The notes under the pieces are model-generated. The model saw only the letters and a list, made by a program, of their open reading frames with translations, was not told where the DNA came from and searched no databases. The translations under genes were made by a program, and so were the position numbers. Of a DNA stretch of 64,000 nucleotides, positions 8,855 through 16,750 are shown piece by piece. Position 1 is the stretch's first letter. The number at the start of each line of letters is the position of its first letter. This DNA is from Propioniciclava sp. MC1595 (lineage in GTDB: Bacteria > Actinomycetota > Actinomycetes > Propionibacteriales > Propionibacteriaceae): positions 434,001 to 498,000 of the forward strand of contig NZ_CP071870.1 of assembly GCF_017569205.1 (NCBI RefSeq), written 5' to 3'.

Positions 8855-9166
8855 ATGGAGATCATCCTGCAGTATTTCAACGGCTGCCCCAACTGGGAGG
8901 TGCTCGACCAGCGGCTCGCTGAAGTAGTCAACGACCGATCCGATGTCAGGGTCATACGTCAGCTGGTCGAGACCCCCGAGGACGCCGTGCGCCTCGGGTT
9001 CCACGGCTCCCCAACCGTGCTCGTCGACGGCATCGACCCGTTCGCCGACGAGCGTACCCACGTCGGGCTCGCCTGCCGGATGTTCCGCACGCCAGCTGGG
9101 ATCGCCGGGTCGCCGACCGTCGAGCAGTTGCGCGAAGCGATTTCCGGCCCGGGCGCTGACGTGTGA
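8855..9166 (+). CDS. Thioredoxin-fold protein of a metal operon
   Basis: 103-residue protein of the type often found beside mer, ars and cad genes. It begins MEIILQYFNGCPNWEVLDQR: a beta strand followed by CPNW, so only one cysteine remains where thioredoxins have CxxC. Later motifs are GFHGSPTVLVDGIDPF, the cis-proline strand, and VGLACRMFRT with a second cysteine. A metal or redox carrier role is an inference from context. A purine-rich AGAGGACC precedes ATG 8855. Last gene of the operon. Confidence 0.75.
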   Translation: MEIILQYFNGCPNWEVLDQRLAEVVNDRSDVRVIRQLVETPEDAVRLGFHGSPTVLVDGIDPFADERTHVGLACRMFRTPAGIAGSPTVEQLREAISGPGADV

Positions 9167-9173
9167 TGCTCGT

Positions 9174-9410
9174 TCAGGCGTGGTCGGAACGGAGTGCCGG
9201 ATAGTCGGACCAGTCACCGCCGGCGAGACGCGACCATGCGGCGGCGGACGAGGTCGTGATGCCGAGGAGATCCGAGACGATCCGGGGATGCATTTGCCGG
9301 GTGAGCTCGATGAGCGCTGTGGTGCGTGCGCTTCCCGCGAGCAGGCCTTCGGCGCGAAGACGACGGCTCAGCGGGCCCGGGGTGAGGTGATTGCCTGGGT
9401 TCCGGCCACA
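9174..9410 (-). pseudogene. C-terminal remnant of a tyrosine-recombinase-like integrase
   Basis: The minus strand encodes RNPGNHLTPGPLSRRLRAEG, then RTTALIELTRQMHPRIVSDL and AAAWSRLAGGDWSDYPALRS followed by TGA. This is the tail pattern of actinobacterial phage-type integrases (a helix block then DLLGI, then a W-x-x-LAGGDW segment). The catalytic core (R...HxxR...Y) is absent. The rest of 9411-9714 has stops in every frame and shows only further decayed sequence. It is likely the relic of the integrase that brought in this block. Confidence 0.5.
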
Positions 9411-9960
9411 TTGACCAGCCCGTGTGCCGAGTTAGCCGCCTTGCCAGTCTGGCGGCGCCAAGTTCGGTCGCCCACCCTATTGATCTGGTGCCTGGGATGG
9501 CCCAGCGGCCGGAGTGCTCTGATCCGGTCACTGGTGGTTGCGTCGCTTCGGAAGTCGAACGCGGTGTCGATCAGCATGTGAGCAGTGATGCCCCTGCGCC
9601 CGAACGCGCGCAACTGCCGCGGCTGGTGCTTGCGGGTCGGACCGTGGCCAGGCCGGCGCATACAGTCGACGACAGCGCCGGACGGCGAACCGATGTCCCG
9701 GGAAAGAGCAAGGCATGACCCCAGCAATGAACTCCACGCGGCGCCTGAGCGCGAGGGCCGTCGCGCTCATCGGAACGGGGGCGGTGGTTGCTTACGCGCT
9801 GCTCGCCGCGGTCCAGATCCTCGTGTGGAATCCGCAGGCTGCAGTCCCCGGCGTCGGTCTCGACCAGATATACGCGGACGTGGCCGCGACTGGCGAATCC
9901 ATGGCTGCCGGGATGGTCATTGCCTTCCTGGCGGTCGGGCCCCTGCTGGCGATCGCGCTG

Positions 9961-10840
9961 CTAGGGCGTGTCGCGTAACTGGTCTCGTAGGCAGATGATG
10001 GTGCTGGCCAGGACGAGGCCGGCGCGGTAGTTGCGAGCGAGTTTGTCGTAGCGGGTGGCGATGGCGCGGAACTCCTTGATCCGGTTGAAGAAGCGTTCCA
10101 CCACGTTCCTGCCCTTGTAGATGGTGGGATCGAAGGCAGGTGGGCGACCGCCGCGGCTGCCCTTGGCCTTGCGACGGGCGATCTGGTCGGAGCGTTCGGG
10201 GATGGTCACCTTGATCCTTCGCCGCCGGAGCTCGGTTCGGGTCGAGGGATGGGAGTAGGCCTTGTCCGCGACCACCCGGACAACCCGGTGAGGGGCAAGA
10301 TCGATCACATCCAACAGGCGGGGGTTCTCACCGGCCTGACCCGGGGTGACCACCAGCGAGCACAGGTGACCGGAGGCGTCGACCAGGGCGTGGGACTTCG
10401 TCGTCCACCCGCCACGGGAGTGCCCCAAGGCGTGATCAGCTGGTTCGGCCCGAGGATTCTTGTAGTTCGGTGGATCCCCCTTTTCGGGCGCCGGCAGCGT
10501 GCTTGTGGGCCCGCACGATCGTGCCGTCCACCACCGCGACCAGACCTTCTGCCTCCGGTGAACCGGCGATGGCGGTGAGGATCTTGTCCCAGGTACCGTC
10601 CTGGGCCCACGCGTTGAAGCGGCGCCACAAGCTCGACCACGATCCGAACTCGGCCGGCACGTCCCGCCACGGCGACCCCGTCCGCAACCGCCAACAGATG
10701 CCCTCCACCGTCCGCCGGTGGTCATTCCACGGACGGCCGCCCTTCGCGCCCCCACGCGGCATCAACGGCTCAATCCGCGCCCACATCTCGTCACTGAACT
10801 GAGGACTCCTGGTCACAAAGACAACCCTGACCCCCACCAC
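9961..10840 (-). CDS. IS5-family transposase made by ribosomal frameshifting
   Basis: Frame A (10840 to 10436) encodes the N-terminal part starting VGVRVVFVTRSPQFSDEMWA, with the first DDE aspartate in VVDGTIVRAHKH. Frame B continues after a shift with NYKNPRAEPADHALGHSRGG, the second aspartate in VVADKAYSHPS and the glutamate in ERFFNRIKEFRAIATRYDKL. The overlap contains AAAAGGGGG on the coding strand (complement of 10476-10484), a plausible slippery run; frame B is offset +1 from frame A. Frame B's stop TAG is completed by the flanking TA duplication plus one host base. Confidence 0.88.
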
Positions 10841-10864
10841 CCAAATCAGTTACGCGACACGCCC
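9964..10864 (-). mobile_element. IS5-family (IS427-like) insertion sequence, 901 bp
   Basis: Terminal inverted repeats GGGCGTGTCGCGTAACTG (9964-9981) and its exact complement (10847-10864) are flanked by a TA duplication (9962-9963 and 10865-10866). The element carries one transposase in two overlapping frames on the minus strand. Insertion splits a membrane-protein gene in frame. The perfect repeats and exact TA suggest a recent insertion. Confidence 0.93.
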
Positions 10865-11195
10865 TAGTCGGCGCCTGGAGGCGGCCCGAGGGGCGGGCCA
10901 GTGTGGTGGGGGTCCCGTTCCTGGTTCTGCTGGCTTTGGGAGCCCCAGCCTATTTCTGGGCGAACTTCGGTCCGGGCATGGCCTTGGCCGACACGTTCTT
11001 CGTTAGTGGGGGTGATCATTCAGCGTGGTCTGCCCCGTTGTACGTGACGAGCGGCCTCGCTGTCCTTGCCCTCGTTGGGCACGTGGTGTGGAACCGCTCG
11101 AGCCGTCAGTAGGAACCCAGAAGGGCGGGGTGAGAACGTCCGCTTCTGCCGCACTGTGCGCGGATGCTGCCCTTGGGCTGGAGGTAGCGCACCTA

Positions 11196-11855
11196 TCAGG
11201 TACACCAGTCCAGGTCGCCCGCGTGGACGATTGTCTCGCCGCCCACATTTGTAGGCGGTATGAGGACGACATCCTCGGCCGACCAAGCGCCCATGTGTTC
11301 CAGTCCGCCACCCTCCGGATAGAGGGCCTTCAGCTGGGCCAACGACTTGCCGACAGGGATTCCCTTGTCCAAGGCCAGCGGCGCCTTGGGAGCGCCGGTG
11401 AAGGTGATATCCCAAGACTGCAGCGTCCGCGGCGACGTCGATTTGTTGTCGTTCGCGGCGAACCGGATCTTCAATTCTCCGAACATCGCATACGACTGGT
11501 AGCCCCCTCCCGCCCCCTCGCAGCCCCCGACCTGGCCCTGCACCTCGGGCGTGCCAAGGGCGGGCTTCAGAAACCCCAGGACGTCCTTCTCGGGGGCGCC
11601 GAACTTGAACGGTCCAACTCCCTTGCTCGACAAGACGATCGTGGACGCCTTCGTCGCGGTCGGTGTCGGGCTGGCCGTCGTGACCAAGGATGGGGACGTC
11701 GAACTCTGCGGCGTGACCGATGGTGACGCTGTGGTCGTCGGCTCGATCGACGGAGACATCACTGGCGTGGTGACCGGGCTGCCGGCGCAACCTGTCAGTG
11801 CCGCGGCCAGCCCGAAGGCCAGCACGATCGTTCGGACATCCCCCCGTCTTCCCAT
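11196..11855 (-). CDS. Secreted lipoprotein of unknown function
   Basis: 219 residues. An N-terminal signal peptide ends in a lipobox ALTGCAG, so the mature protein should be lipid-anchored at Cys23. Next is a long Ser/Thr/Pro-rich linker (about residues 28-68), then a compact domain with GVGPFKFGAPEKDVLGFL, two distant cysteines and a C-terminal DLDWCT. The domain layout resembles small actinobacterial surface lipoproteins, but I recognise no family. It could in principle be a substrate of the LspA paralogue in the same island; that link is speculative. The 210 bp downstream to 12068 hold only a short direct repeat. Confidence 0.75.
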   Translation of the reverse strand: MGRRGDVRTIVLAFGLAAALTGCAGSPVTTPVMSPSIEPTTTASPSVTPQSSTSPSLVTTASPTPTATKASTIVLSSKGVGPFKFGAPEKDVLGFLKPALGTPEVQGQVGGCEGAGGGYQSYAMFGELKIRFAANDNKSTSPRTLQSWDITFTGAPKAPLALDKGIPVGKSLAQLKALYPEGGGLEHMGAWSAEDVVLIPPTNVGGETIVHAGDLDWCT

Positions 11856-11944
11856 GGCGCCATGCTCCTACCGCGACGCACCGGATTCAAGGTCCCTGCG
11901 GCCGACCTCGCGCCGAGGATGGCTCGAGGCTGACTGTCCTAACG

Positions 11945-11964
11945 TCCTGTATTGCCGCCGTCCG
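11945..11964 (+). repeat. 20-bp direct repeat, left copy
   Basis: TCCTGTATTGCCGCCGTCCG here matches TCCTGTTCTGCCGCCGTCCG at 13686-13705 at 18 of 20 positions. The copies bracket the 12069-13127 and 13199-13681 genes (1.7 kb), which would fit a cassette-like acquisition or deletion scar. Confidence 0.6.
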
Positions 11965-12068
11965 GAAGTGCCGATGGGCTGACGTTGACGCACAGCGACC
12001 GACCGTTGCGGTGCGCCCTATGGTGTACCGCATGCGGCTGGCCCCTGACCTGCGGATCGTTCTCAAGA

Positions 12069-13127
12069 GTGGCTGAGAAACCAGAGGTCACGACTGTCAC
12101 CCGCCGGGTCTCGTTGCCCCCAGGGTCGCCGCCGCTGTCCACCCTCATGCCGCCATGGCTCGGTCATGATGGTTCATACGTGCTCGCTGAGCTCGACGTA
12201 GACGCTCCTCGCGGCCCGTGGGCGATGATCGATCTCGACTCCGGCCGGGCGGGTGTCGGGCGCCGGATGCCGCAGATCTGGGGGGCACTTCTGGACGGTC
12301 AGGGACCCGCACTGCTCGGCACCTCTGGCGGCGTCATCGAGGTCGACCTGAGCGGCCCCAGCACGGTGCGTGAACTGCATCAGGGGGTTGGCCACGGCCG
12401 CGACGGTGCGGAGACGGAGTTCCTCCGCCTGGACCATCGCCACGTCCTGGCTGCAGCGCTCGGACAACAGAGAGCCAAGGTCATCGATCTGGACCGCTGG
12501 GCCGTCGTGAACTCACAAGTCGAAATCACTTCGCCGTGGGTAGCGCTTGGCGACACCCCCACGCGAATCTGGTCGCTACCAAGAGGAGAAGTCGCCTCCC
12601 TGAACGCCTCGCACGAGGTGACGCACCGGACAACTGCCCCTGCCGCGCTGGCCGCAGCTCGCTCGACGCGCGCGCTGTATGCACTCGTCGGCGAGCTGCG
12701 GCCGCGTCGCGGCACCGCCTGGTGGCATGCAATTGGCCGGGACCTACTTCCCACCGGTCTCCAGCAGTATCTGGACAGCCCGCTGGACGAGGTTGAGCTC
12801 TGCAAGCTGGACCCTCGAACCCTCGAAGTCAAGGCCGCCCGTCGCCTCGGCTCCCTCGCGCAGGTGCTGGAGGAAGCGCTCGCCACCACCCTTGCCGATG
12901 ATGAGGAGTGGAGCACCGGCCTGCTGCACCGCTGCCTCAGCACCGATGCTGCCGGAAGGCCCGCCCTCGTGGCCGGCAGTCGTGTCGTCGTCCTCGATGA
13001 CAACACGCTAAGGCCGGTCACGGATACACGACTCCCCAATACCGGGTCGTCCACCTGGGCATCTCAAAACGGCCAATCCCGAGCTGTTGCTACCAGTTCC
13101 GACCGGGTATACATCGCTGACTGGTGA
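12069..13127 (+). CDS. Hypothetical cytoplasmic protein, possible beta-propeller
   Basis: 352 residues from GTG 12069; no recognised family, signal peptide or membrane segment. The sequence is a series of short beta-rich stretches such as GPWAMIDLDSGRAGVGRRMP, LLGTSGGVIEVDL, LAAALGQQRAKVIDLDRWAV and RPALVAGSRVVVLDDNTLRP, about 40-50 residues apart, which suggests a WD/PQQ-like propeller. The start is uncertain: the frame is open back to 11952, but GTG 12069 begins the region with consistent coding character. Its stop touches a GTG in the next gene's frame (GTGA). Confidence 0.6.
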   Translation: MAEKPEVTTVTRRVSLPPGSPPLSTLMPPWLGHDGSYVLAELDVDAPRGPWAMIDLDSGRAGVGRRMPQIWGALLDGQGPALLGTSGGVIEVDLSGPSTVRELHQGVGHGRDGAETEFLRLDHRHVLAAALGQQRAKVIDLDRWAVVNSQVEITSPWVALGDTPTRIWSLPRGEVASLNASHEVTHRTTAPAALAAARSTRALYALVGELRPRRGTAWWHAIGRDLLPTGLQQYLDSPLDEVELCKLDPRTLEVKAARRLGSLAQVLEEALATTLADDEEWSTGLLHRCLSTDAAGRPALVAGSRVVVLDDNTLRPVTDTRLPNTGSSTWASQNGQSRAVATSSDRVYIADW

Positions 13128-13198
13128 TGTCCCAGCAGCGTCCTGTCAGGCCGCAGGTCGCGACTACCTCGTGGGGAGGTGGAGCGAGAATTCACCCC

Positions 13199-13681
13199 AT
13201 GAGGTACTGCGCGCAGATGGCCGCCACGGAGGTGGTCCAGATCATCGCGTGGCTTGAGGCCGCCGGTGTGATCTATCAGATCAACGGTGGATGGGGCGTC
13301 GACGGACTGGTGGGCCGACAGACCCGCCCGCACCAAGATCTAGACGTGTTCATCGATGCACATCACGAGGCCAACTTCTTGACCTGGCTGACCTCTCGCG
13401 GTTACCGGGTCACGCAGGATTGGCGCCCGGTCCGCGTCGAACTCTCGAGCCCCGGAGGGCGAGTGGATGTTCACCCGATGCGAATGGATGCGGCCGGCAA
13501 TGGGGTGCAAGAGGGCCTCGACGGCGAGGTGTATGTCCACGCCGCTGAGCATCGAGTCAACGGTCACATCGACGGGCACGCGGTCGTCGTAGCCAGCGCC
13601 CAGCGGGCGCGGGCGCTTCGCAGTGGCTACCCTCCGCGCGAGGTCGACCTACACGATCTCGCCCTGCTCGACGACCTGTAA
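13199..13681 (+). CDS. Lnu/AadA-like nucleotidyltransferase (antibiotic modification type)
   Basis: 160-residue small nucleotidyltransferase. The diagnostic block INGGWGVDGLVGRQTRPHQDLDVFID (about residues 23-48) is the GGWxxD...DxD metal and nucleotide site of lincosamide and aminoglycoside nucleotidyltransferases. The later VRVELSSPGGRVDVHPM supplies the third acidic residue. The family adenylates lincosamides or aminoglycosides, but many chromosomal relatives have no tested substrate. ATG 13199 is chosen; 13217 is equally possible and GTG 13124 would couple it to the upstream gene. A 20-bp repeat lies immediately 3'. Confidence 0.72.
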   Translation: MRYCAQMAATEVVQIIAWLEAAGVIYQINGGWGVDGLVGRQTRPHQDLDVFIDAHHEANFLTWLTSRGYRVTQDWRPVRVELSSPGGRVDVHPMRMDAAGNGVQEGLDGEVYVHAAEHRVNGHIDGHAVVVASAQRARALRSGYPPREVDLHDLALLDDL

Positions 13682-13685
13682 GGCA

Positions 13686-13705
13686 TCCTGTTCTGCCGCC
13701 GTCCG
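13686..13705 (+). repeat. 20-bp direct repeat, right copy
   Basis: Partner of 11945-11964 (18 of 20 identical), starting 5 bp after the nucleotidyltransferase stop. Confidence 0.6.
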
Positions 13706-13999
13706 CGCCCGAGAGGATGTGAGGCGTGGCCGATGGTGAACAGCACCGGCTAAATGCCCGAGGGGCCGGTAGTAGGTTCCCTGAGCATCTGTACGATTTC
13801 GTCGTGGAGTCGCCTGTCGTCTGGACTGAGGCCATCGAGTACCTCTTGGAGGCTAACGGTCGACTGGCGCACCTCGTGCCGGCTCGCTCTCGTCAGGAAG
13901 ACCCGCGTGTAGTCGGCGACGTCGGGATCGACCGTTAGTGTCCAGTTGGGGTCGGGTCCGTTCGCGAACCACGCCGAGGGCCCGAACTTCAGCTGGAAA

Positions 14000-15453
14000 G
14001 AGCAATGATCAGAACCTGTGGATGGTCCTCGGCGGGGTGACGTGAAGGAGCGCACCTCCCCGAGGATGATCTGAAGTCCGAGTAGCTCTGATCAGGACCG
14101 GCGTTGACGCGCTGGTTCGGGAAGGTACGCCCATGCTTACGGTAGTCCACGACGAGAACGAGTCCAACGAGCACGCCCCGGCCGCGGTGGGTGGGTCGAT
14201 GCTGGACGAGTTGGCCCGGGAGGGTGCCCGGCGGATGCTGGCTGCGGCGTTGCAGGCTGAGGTCGCCGCCTACATCGAGCAGTGCGCCGACGAGCTCGAC
14301 GCCGACGGCCGGCGGCTGGTGGTCCGCAACGGCTACCACCAGCCGCGGGAGGTGGCCACCGCCGCGGGTGCGGTACCGGTCCGGGCGCCGCGGGTCAACG
14401 ACAAGCGCGTCGATGAGGCCACGGGTGAGCGGCGGCGGTTCTCGTCGGCGATCCTGCCGGCGTGGGCGCGGAAGTCGCCGCAGGTGGCCGACGTGCTGCC
14501 CTTGTTGTACCTGCACGGGTTGTCCAGCGGGGACTTCGTGGCCGCCCTGGAGCAGTTCTGCGGGTCGGCGGCGGGGTTGTCGGCGGCGACGATCACCCGG
14601 CTCACCCGGCAGTGGCAAGACGAGGCCCGAGCGTTCCACGACCGGCCGCTGGCGGGGGTCGATTATGTGTACCTGTGGGTGGACGGCATCCACCTGAAGG
14701 TGCGGCTGGAAGCCGACAAGGTATGCCTGCTGGTGATGATCGGGGTCCGTGCCGATGGCACCAAGGAACTCGTCGCGCTCGCCGACGGGTACCGCGAGTC
14801 GGCTGAGTCGTGGGCCGACCTGCTGCGGGACTGCAAGCGCCGCGGCATGCAGGCCCCGGTCCTGGCGGTCGGGGACGGCGCGCTGGGCTTCTGGAAGGCG
14901 CTCCATGACGTGTTCCCCCAGACACGGGAGCAGCGGTGTTGGTTCCACAAGCTCGGCAACGTGCTGGCCGCCCTGCCGAAGTCGGCCCACCCCGCCGCGA
15001 AGAAGGCGCTCGCCGAGATCTATGCCGCCGAGGATGTCGACCATGCCCGGGCCGCCGCCAAGGCGTTCGCCGCCGAGTACGGCGTCAAGTGGCCCAAAGC
15101 CGCCGCGAAGATCACCGACGACCTCGACGTGCTGCTCGCGTTCTTCGAGTTCCCCGCCGAGCACTGGGTCCACCTGCGGACGACCAATCCGATCGAGTCG
15201 ACGTTCGCGACCCTCCGGCTCCGACAGCGGGTCACCAAGGGACCCGGGTCCCGGGCGGCGGGGATCGCGATGGCGTTCAAGCTGCTCGAGTCGGCCCAGG
15301 CCCGCTGGCGAGCCGTGAACGCTCCCCATCTGGTCGCCCTCGTCCGCGCCGGCGCCCGCTTCACGAAGGGCAAACTCGTCGAACGACCCGCCGAATCAGC
15401 AACCGACGAGCAAGCCGCCTGACACGCCCATCCACAGGTCTTGACGATTCCTC
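14000..15453 (+). mobile_element. IS256-family insertion sequence, 1454 bp
   Basis: Ends are GAGCAATGATCAGAACCTGT (14000 on) and, inverted, GAGGAATCGTCAAGACCTGT (15453 back); the 26-bp terminal repeats continue with GGATGG and differ at about five positions. The 9-bp target duplication AGCTGGAAA is present at 13991-13999 and 15454-15462. Both the duplication length and the transposase fit IS256. Confidence 0.93.
14133..15422 (+). CDS. IS256-family transposase (mutator type)
   Basis: 429 residues, full length for the family and apparently intact. The DDE residues are visible in YVYLWVDGIHLKVRLE (first Asp), VLAVGDGALGFWKALHDVFP (second Asp) and HLRTTNPIESTFATLRLRQR (Glu), with the typical QRCWFHKLGNVL between them. 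Starts ATG 14133 near the left end; the stop lies 31 bp inside the right end. It encodes a DNA-cutting and joining enzyme for movement of this element. Confidence 0.95.
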   Translation: MLTVVHDENESNEHAPAAVGGSMLDELAREGARRMLAAALQAEVAAYIEQCADELDADGRRLVVRNGYHQPREVATAAGAVPVRAPRVNDKRVDEATGERRRFSSAILPAWARKSPQVADVLPLLYLHGLSSGDFVAALEQFCGSAAGLSAATITRLTRQWQDEARAFHDRPLAGVDYVYLWVDGIHLKVRLEADKVCLLVMIGVRADGTKELVALADGYRESAESWADLLRDCKRRGMQAPVLAVGDGALGFWKALHDVFPQTREQRCWFHKLGNVLAALPKSAHPAAKKALAEIYAAEDVDHARAAAKAFAAEYGVKWPKAAAKITDDLDVLLAFFEFPAEHWVHLRTTNPIESTFATLRLRQRVTKGPGSRAAGIAMAFKLLESAQARWRAVNAPHLVALVRAGARFTKGKLVERPAESATDEQAA

Positions 15454-15847
15454 AGCTGGAAACTGGCCTCTCCGAAGTCCACGGTCAAAGAGTCATCGAT
15501 CTCGAAGTTGATGGTCCACTGGTAAATACCCTTGTAGCCGGCGCTGACGCCGCGGACGAATCCGTCTCCCAGTGTGGCGTTCAACTGCCGTAGGAGGTGG
15601 TGTGCGCAGTAGCTCTTCAGCCGTGCTTTGACCCGCTGCAGGAGATCTCGCCCCTCCCCGAACCGCTCCTTCGCCTGGTCGGCGAGTTCGTTCGCGAATT
15701 GCTCGGCTGCCACGTCCTGGCGCCTCTCTTGGTACCGCTTCGCCTGACCGGTTTCGCACATGGCGACCACGAAGCCCAGCACGTCTTGGTCTTCCATGGG
15801 CCCCCTTCCCTTCACGAACTTGCGGTGCATCTGATCGATGAATGAGT

Positions 15848-16266
15848 AGGAACCGGATGACGGTGGCGATGTCGTCGGGGCGCCCGAGGCGGCCCATCGG
15901 GGTGGCGGCGATGAGTCCCGACTTGTCGGAGTCGCCGAGGATCGGGGTGTCGTAGGAAACCTCTTCGAGGGGCTCGGTGTCGCCGATGCCGGCGTTGTTG
16001 ACCAGGATGTCGAGGCGACCGTACTTCTCGACAGTCTTGGCGACGGCGGCGGCCCAGTCCTCCTCGCTCGTGACGTCGAGGCGCACGTAGGTGGCGTCGC
16101 CACCGCGGTCACGGATGCCGAGGGCGACCTGCTCGCCGAGCTCGTCCTGGATGTCGGCGATCACCACGTTGGCGCCTTCCTCGGCGAAGCGCTGGCAGGT
16201 GAGCTTGCCGATGCCGGAGGCGCCACCGGTGACGAGGGCGACGCGGTTGGTGAAACGAAGGTTCAT
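15848..16266 (-). pseudogene. Short-chain dehydrogenase, front part, internally deleted
   Basis: Starts MNLRFTNRVALVTGGASGIG (Rossmann TGxxxGIG) behind AAGGAG, then DVTSEEDWAAAV and LDILVNNAGIGDTEP. After EVSYDT it jumps in frame to ILGDSDKSGLIAATPMGRLG, skipping about 90 residues with the catalytic Ser and YxxxK; the junction is near 15944. At 15848 the gene meets the island, and its last 23 codons are at 4769-4838. It therefore carries two lesions: a catalytic-core deletion and an 11-kb insertion. Downstream in the same direction of the muconolactone isomerase-like gene, so probably once part of a catabolic operon. Confidence 0.85.
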
Positions 16267-16414
16267 GTCCTGCTCCTTTGCGAGGATCCGACCGGTGTGT
16301 CCCGGAGGTTCTGGATCCACGACAAGGAATTCATCGTTCGGGCCTCCACAGGTTGCAGTCTGTTGGCATCAAGATACTCGACGACTGAAGCATCTCCCCG
16401 TCGCCGCGACGAAC

Positions 16415-16693
16415 TCAGCGGATGGAGTTCGGGTGCTTGCAGAGGGCGGTGGTCTCGATGTCCATGTAGGGGAACATCGGGAAGCCCGAGAGGATCTCGT
16501 GCAGGCGCTCGGACGACTCCACCTCGAAGATCGACACGTTCGCGTAGCGGCCGACGACGCGGTAGATCGCCTCGAACTCACCCGAGCGCTGCAGCGCCTG
16601 CGAGTACTCCTTCTCGGCGGCCTGCTTCTCGGCGATCTCCTCCTTCGACATCGACTCGGGGAACTTCACCTGCATGCGGCACAGGAACTTCAT
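16415..16693 (-). CDS. Muconolactone delta-isomerase family protein
   Basis: 92 residues, the normal length of CatC-type muconolactone isomerases, small ferredoxin-like decamer-forming enzymes of the beta-ketoadipate pathway. It begins MKFLCRMQVKFPESMSKEEI behind AAAGGAG and ends with FPMFPYMDIETTALCKHPNS, the family's typical tail. No other catechol-branch genes are in view, so aromatic catabolism is uncertain; the family also includes YCII-like proteins. It precedes the SDR gene on the same strand by 148 bp. Confidence 0.75.
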   Translation of the reverse strand: MKFLCRMQVKFPESMSKEEIAEKQAAEKEYSQALQRSGEFEAIYRVVGRYANVSIFEVESSERLHEILSGFPMFPYMDIETTALCKHPNSIR

Positions 16694-16750
16694 GTGCTGG
16701 CTCCTTTCGTCGGGATGGACACTACGGGGCCGCGCGCCGGGCGGGCGTGA

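Larger units (their letters stand above)
9715..11112 (+). pseudogene. Small membrane protein split by an IS5-family element
   Basis: The 5' part (9715-9963) encodes 83 residues beginning MTPAMNSTRRLSARAVALIG with two hydrophobic segments; the 3' part (10867-11112) encodes a further 81 with two more. Removing the IS and one copy of the TA target duplication joins ALL directly to VGAWRRPEGR in frame, giving an intact 164-residue four-helix protein with no recognised family. GGGAAAG precedes the ATG. As it stands, the 5' piece ends after three IS-encoded residues. Confidence 0.8.
13750..15797 (-). pseudogene. Hypothetical gene split by an IS256-family element
   Basis: The 5' part (15797 down to 15454) begins MEDQDVLGFVVAMCETGQAK behind AAGGGAAGGGGG and ends at ASFQL. 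The 3' part (13999 down to 13750) resumes with KFGPSAWFANGPDPNWTLTV and ends REPTTGPSGI. Excising the IS and one 9-bp duplication gives a continuous 194-residue protein with no family I recognise. The first half is helical with several charged repeats; the second half has a beta segment and a helical tail. Its front end lies at the right edge of the island, next to the broken SDR. Confidence 0.8.
4839..15847. mobile_element. 11-kb genomic island inserted in an SDR gene
   Basis: Boundaries are set by the two halves of the SDR gene: removing these 11,009 bp rejoins the gene in frame. Cargo: metal-resistance operon, integrase remnant, lipoprotein, two hypotheticals, a nucleotidyltransferase, and IS5- and IS256-family elements that are later insertions. 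The heptamer GGACGCC/GGCGTCC, counted by eye, occurs about 6 times in the block (0.5 per kb), against 12 in positions 1-4800 and about 10 in 16300-20000 (2.5-2.7 per kb). I see no terminal inverted repeats or target duplication, so the mechanism is unknown; the integrase remnant suggests site-specific entry. Confidence 0.7.

Noticed and set aside
13726-13938. 70-codon plus-strand frame after the nucleotidyltransferase
   Set aside because: It lies antisense to the C-terminal part of the IS256-split gene, which rejoins cleanly across the IS.
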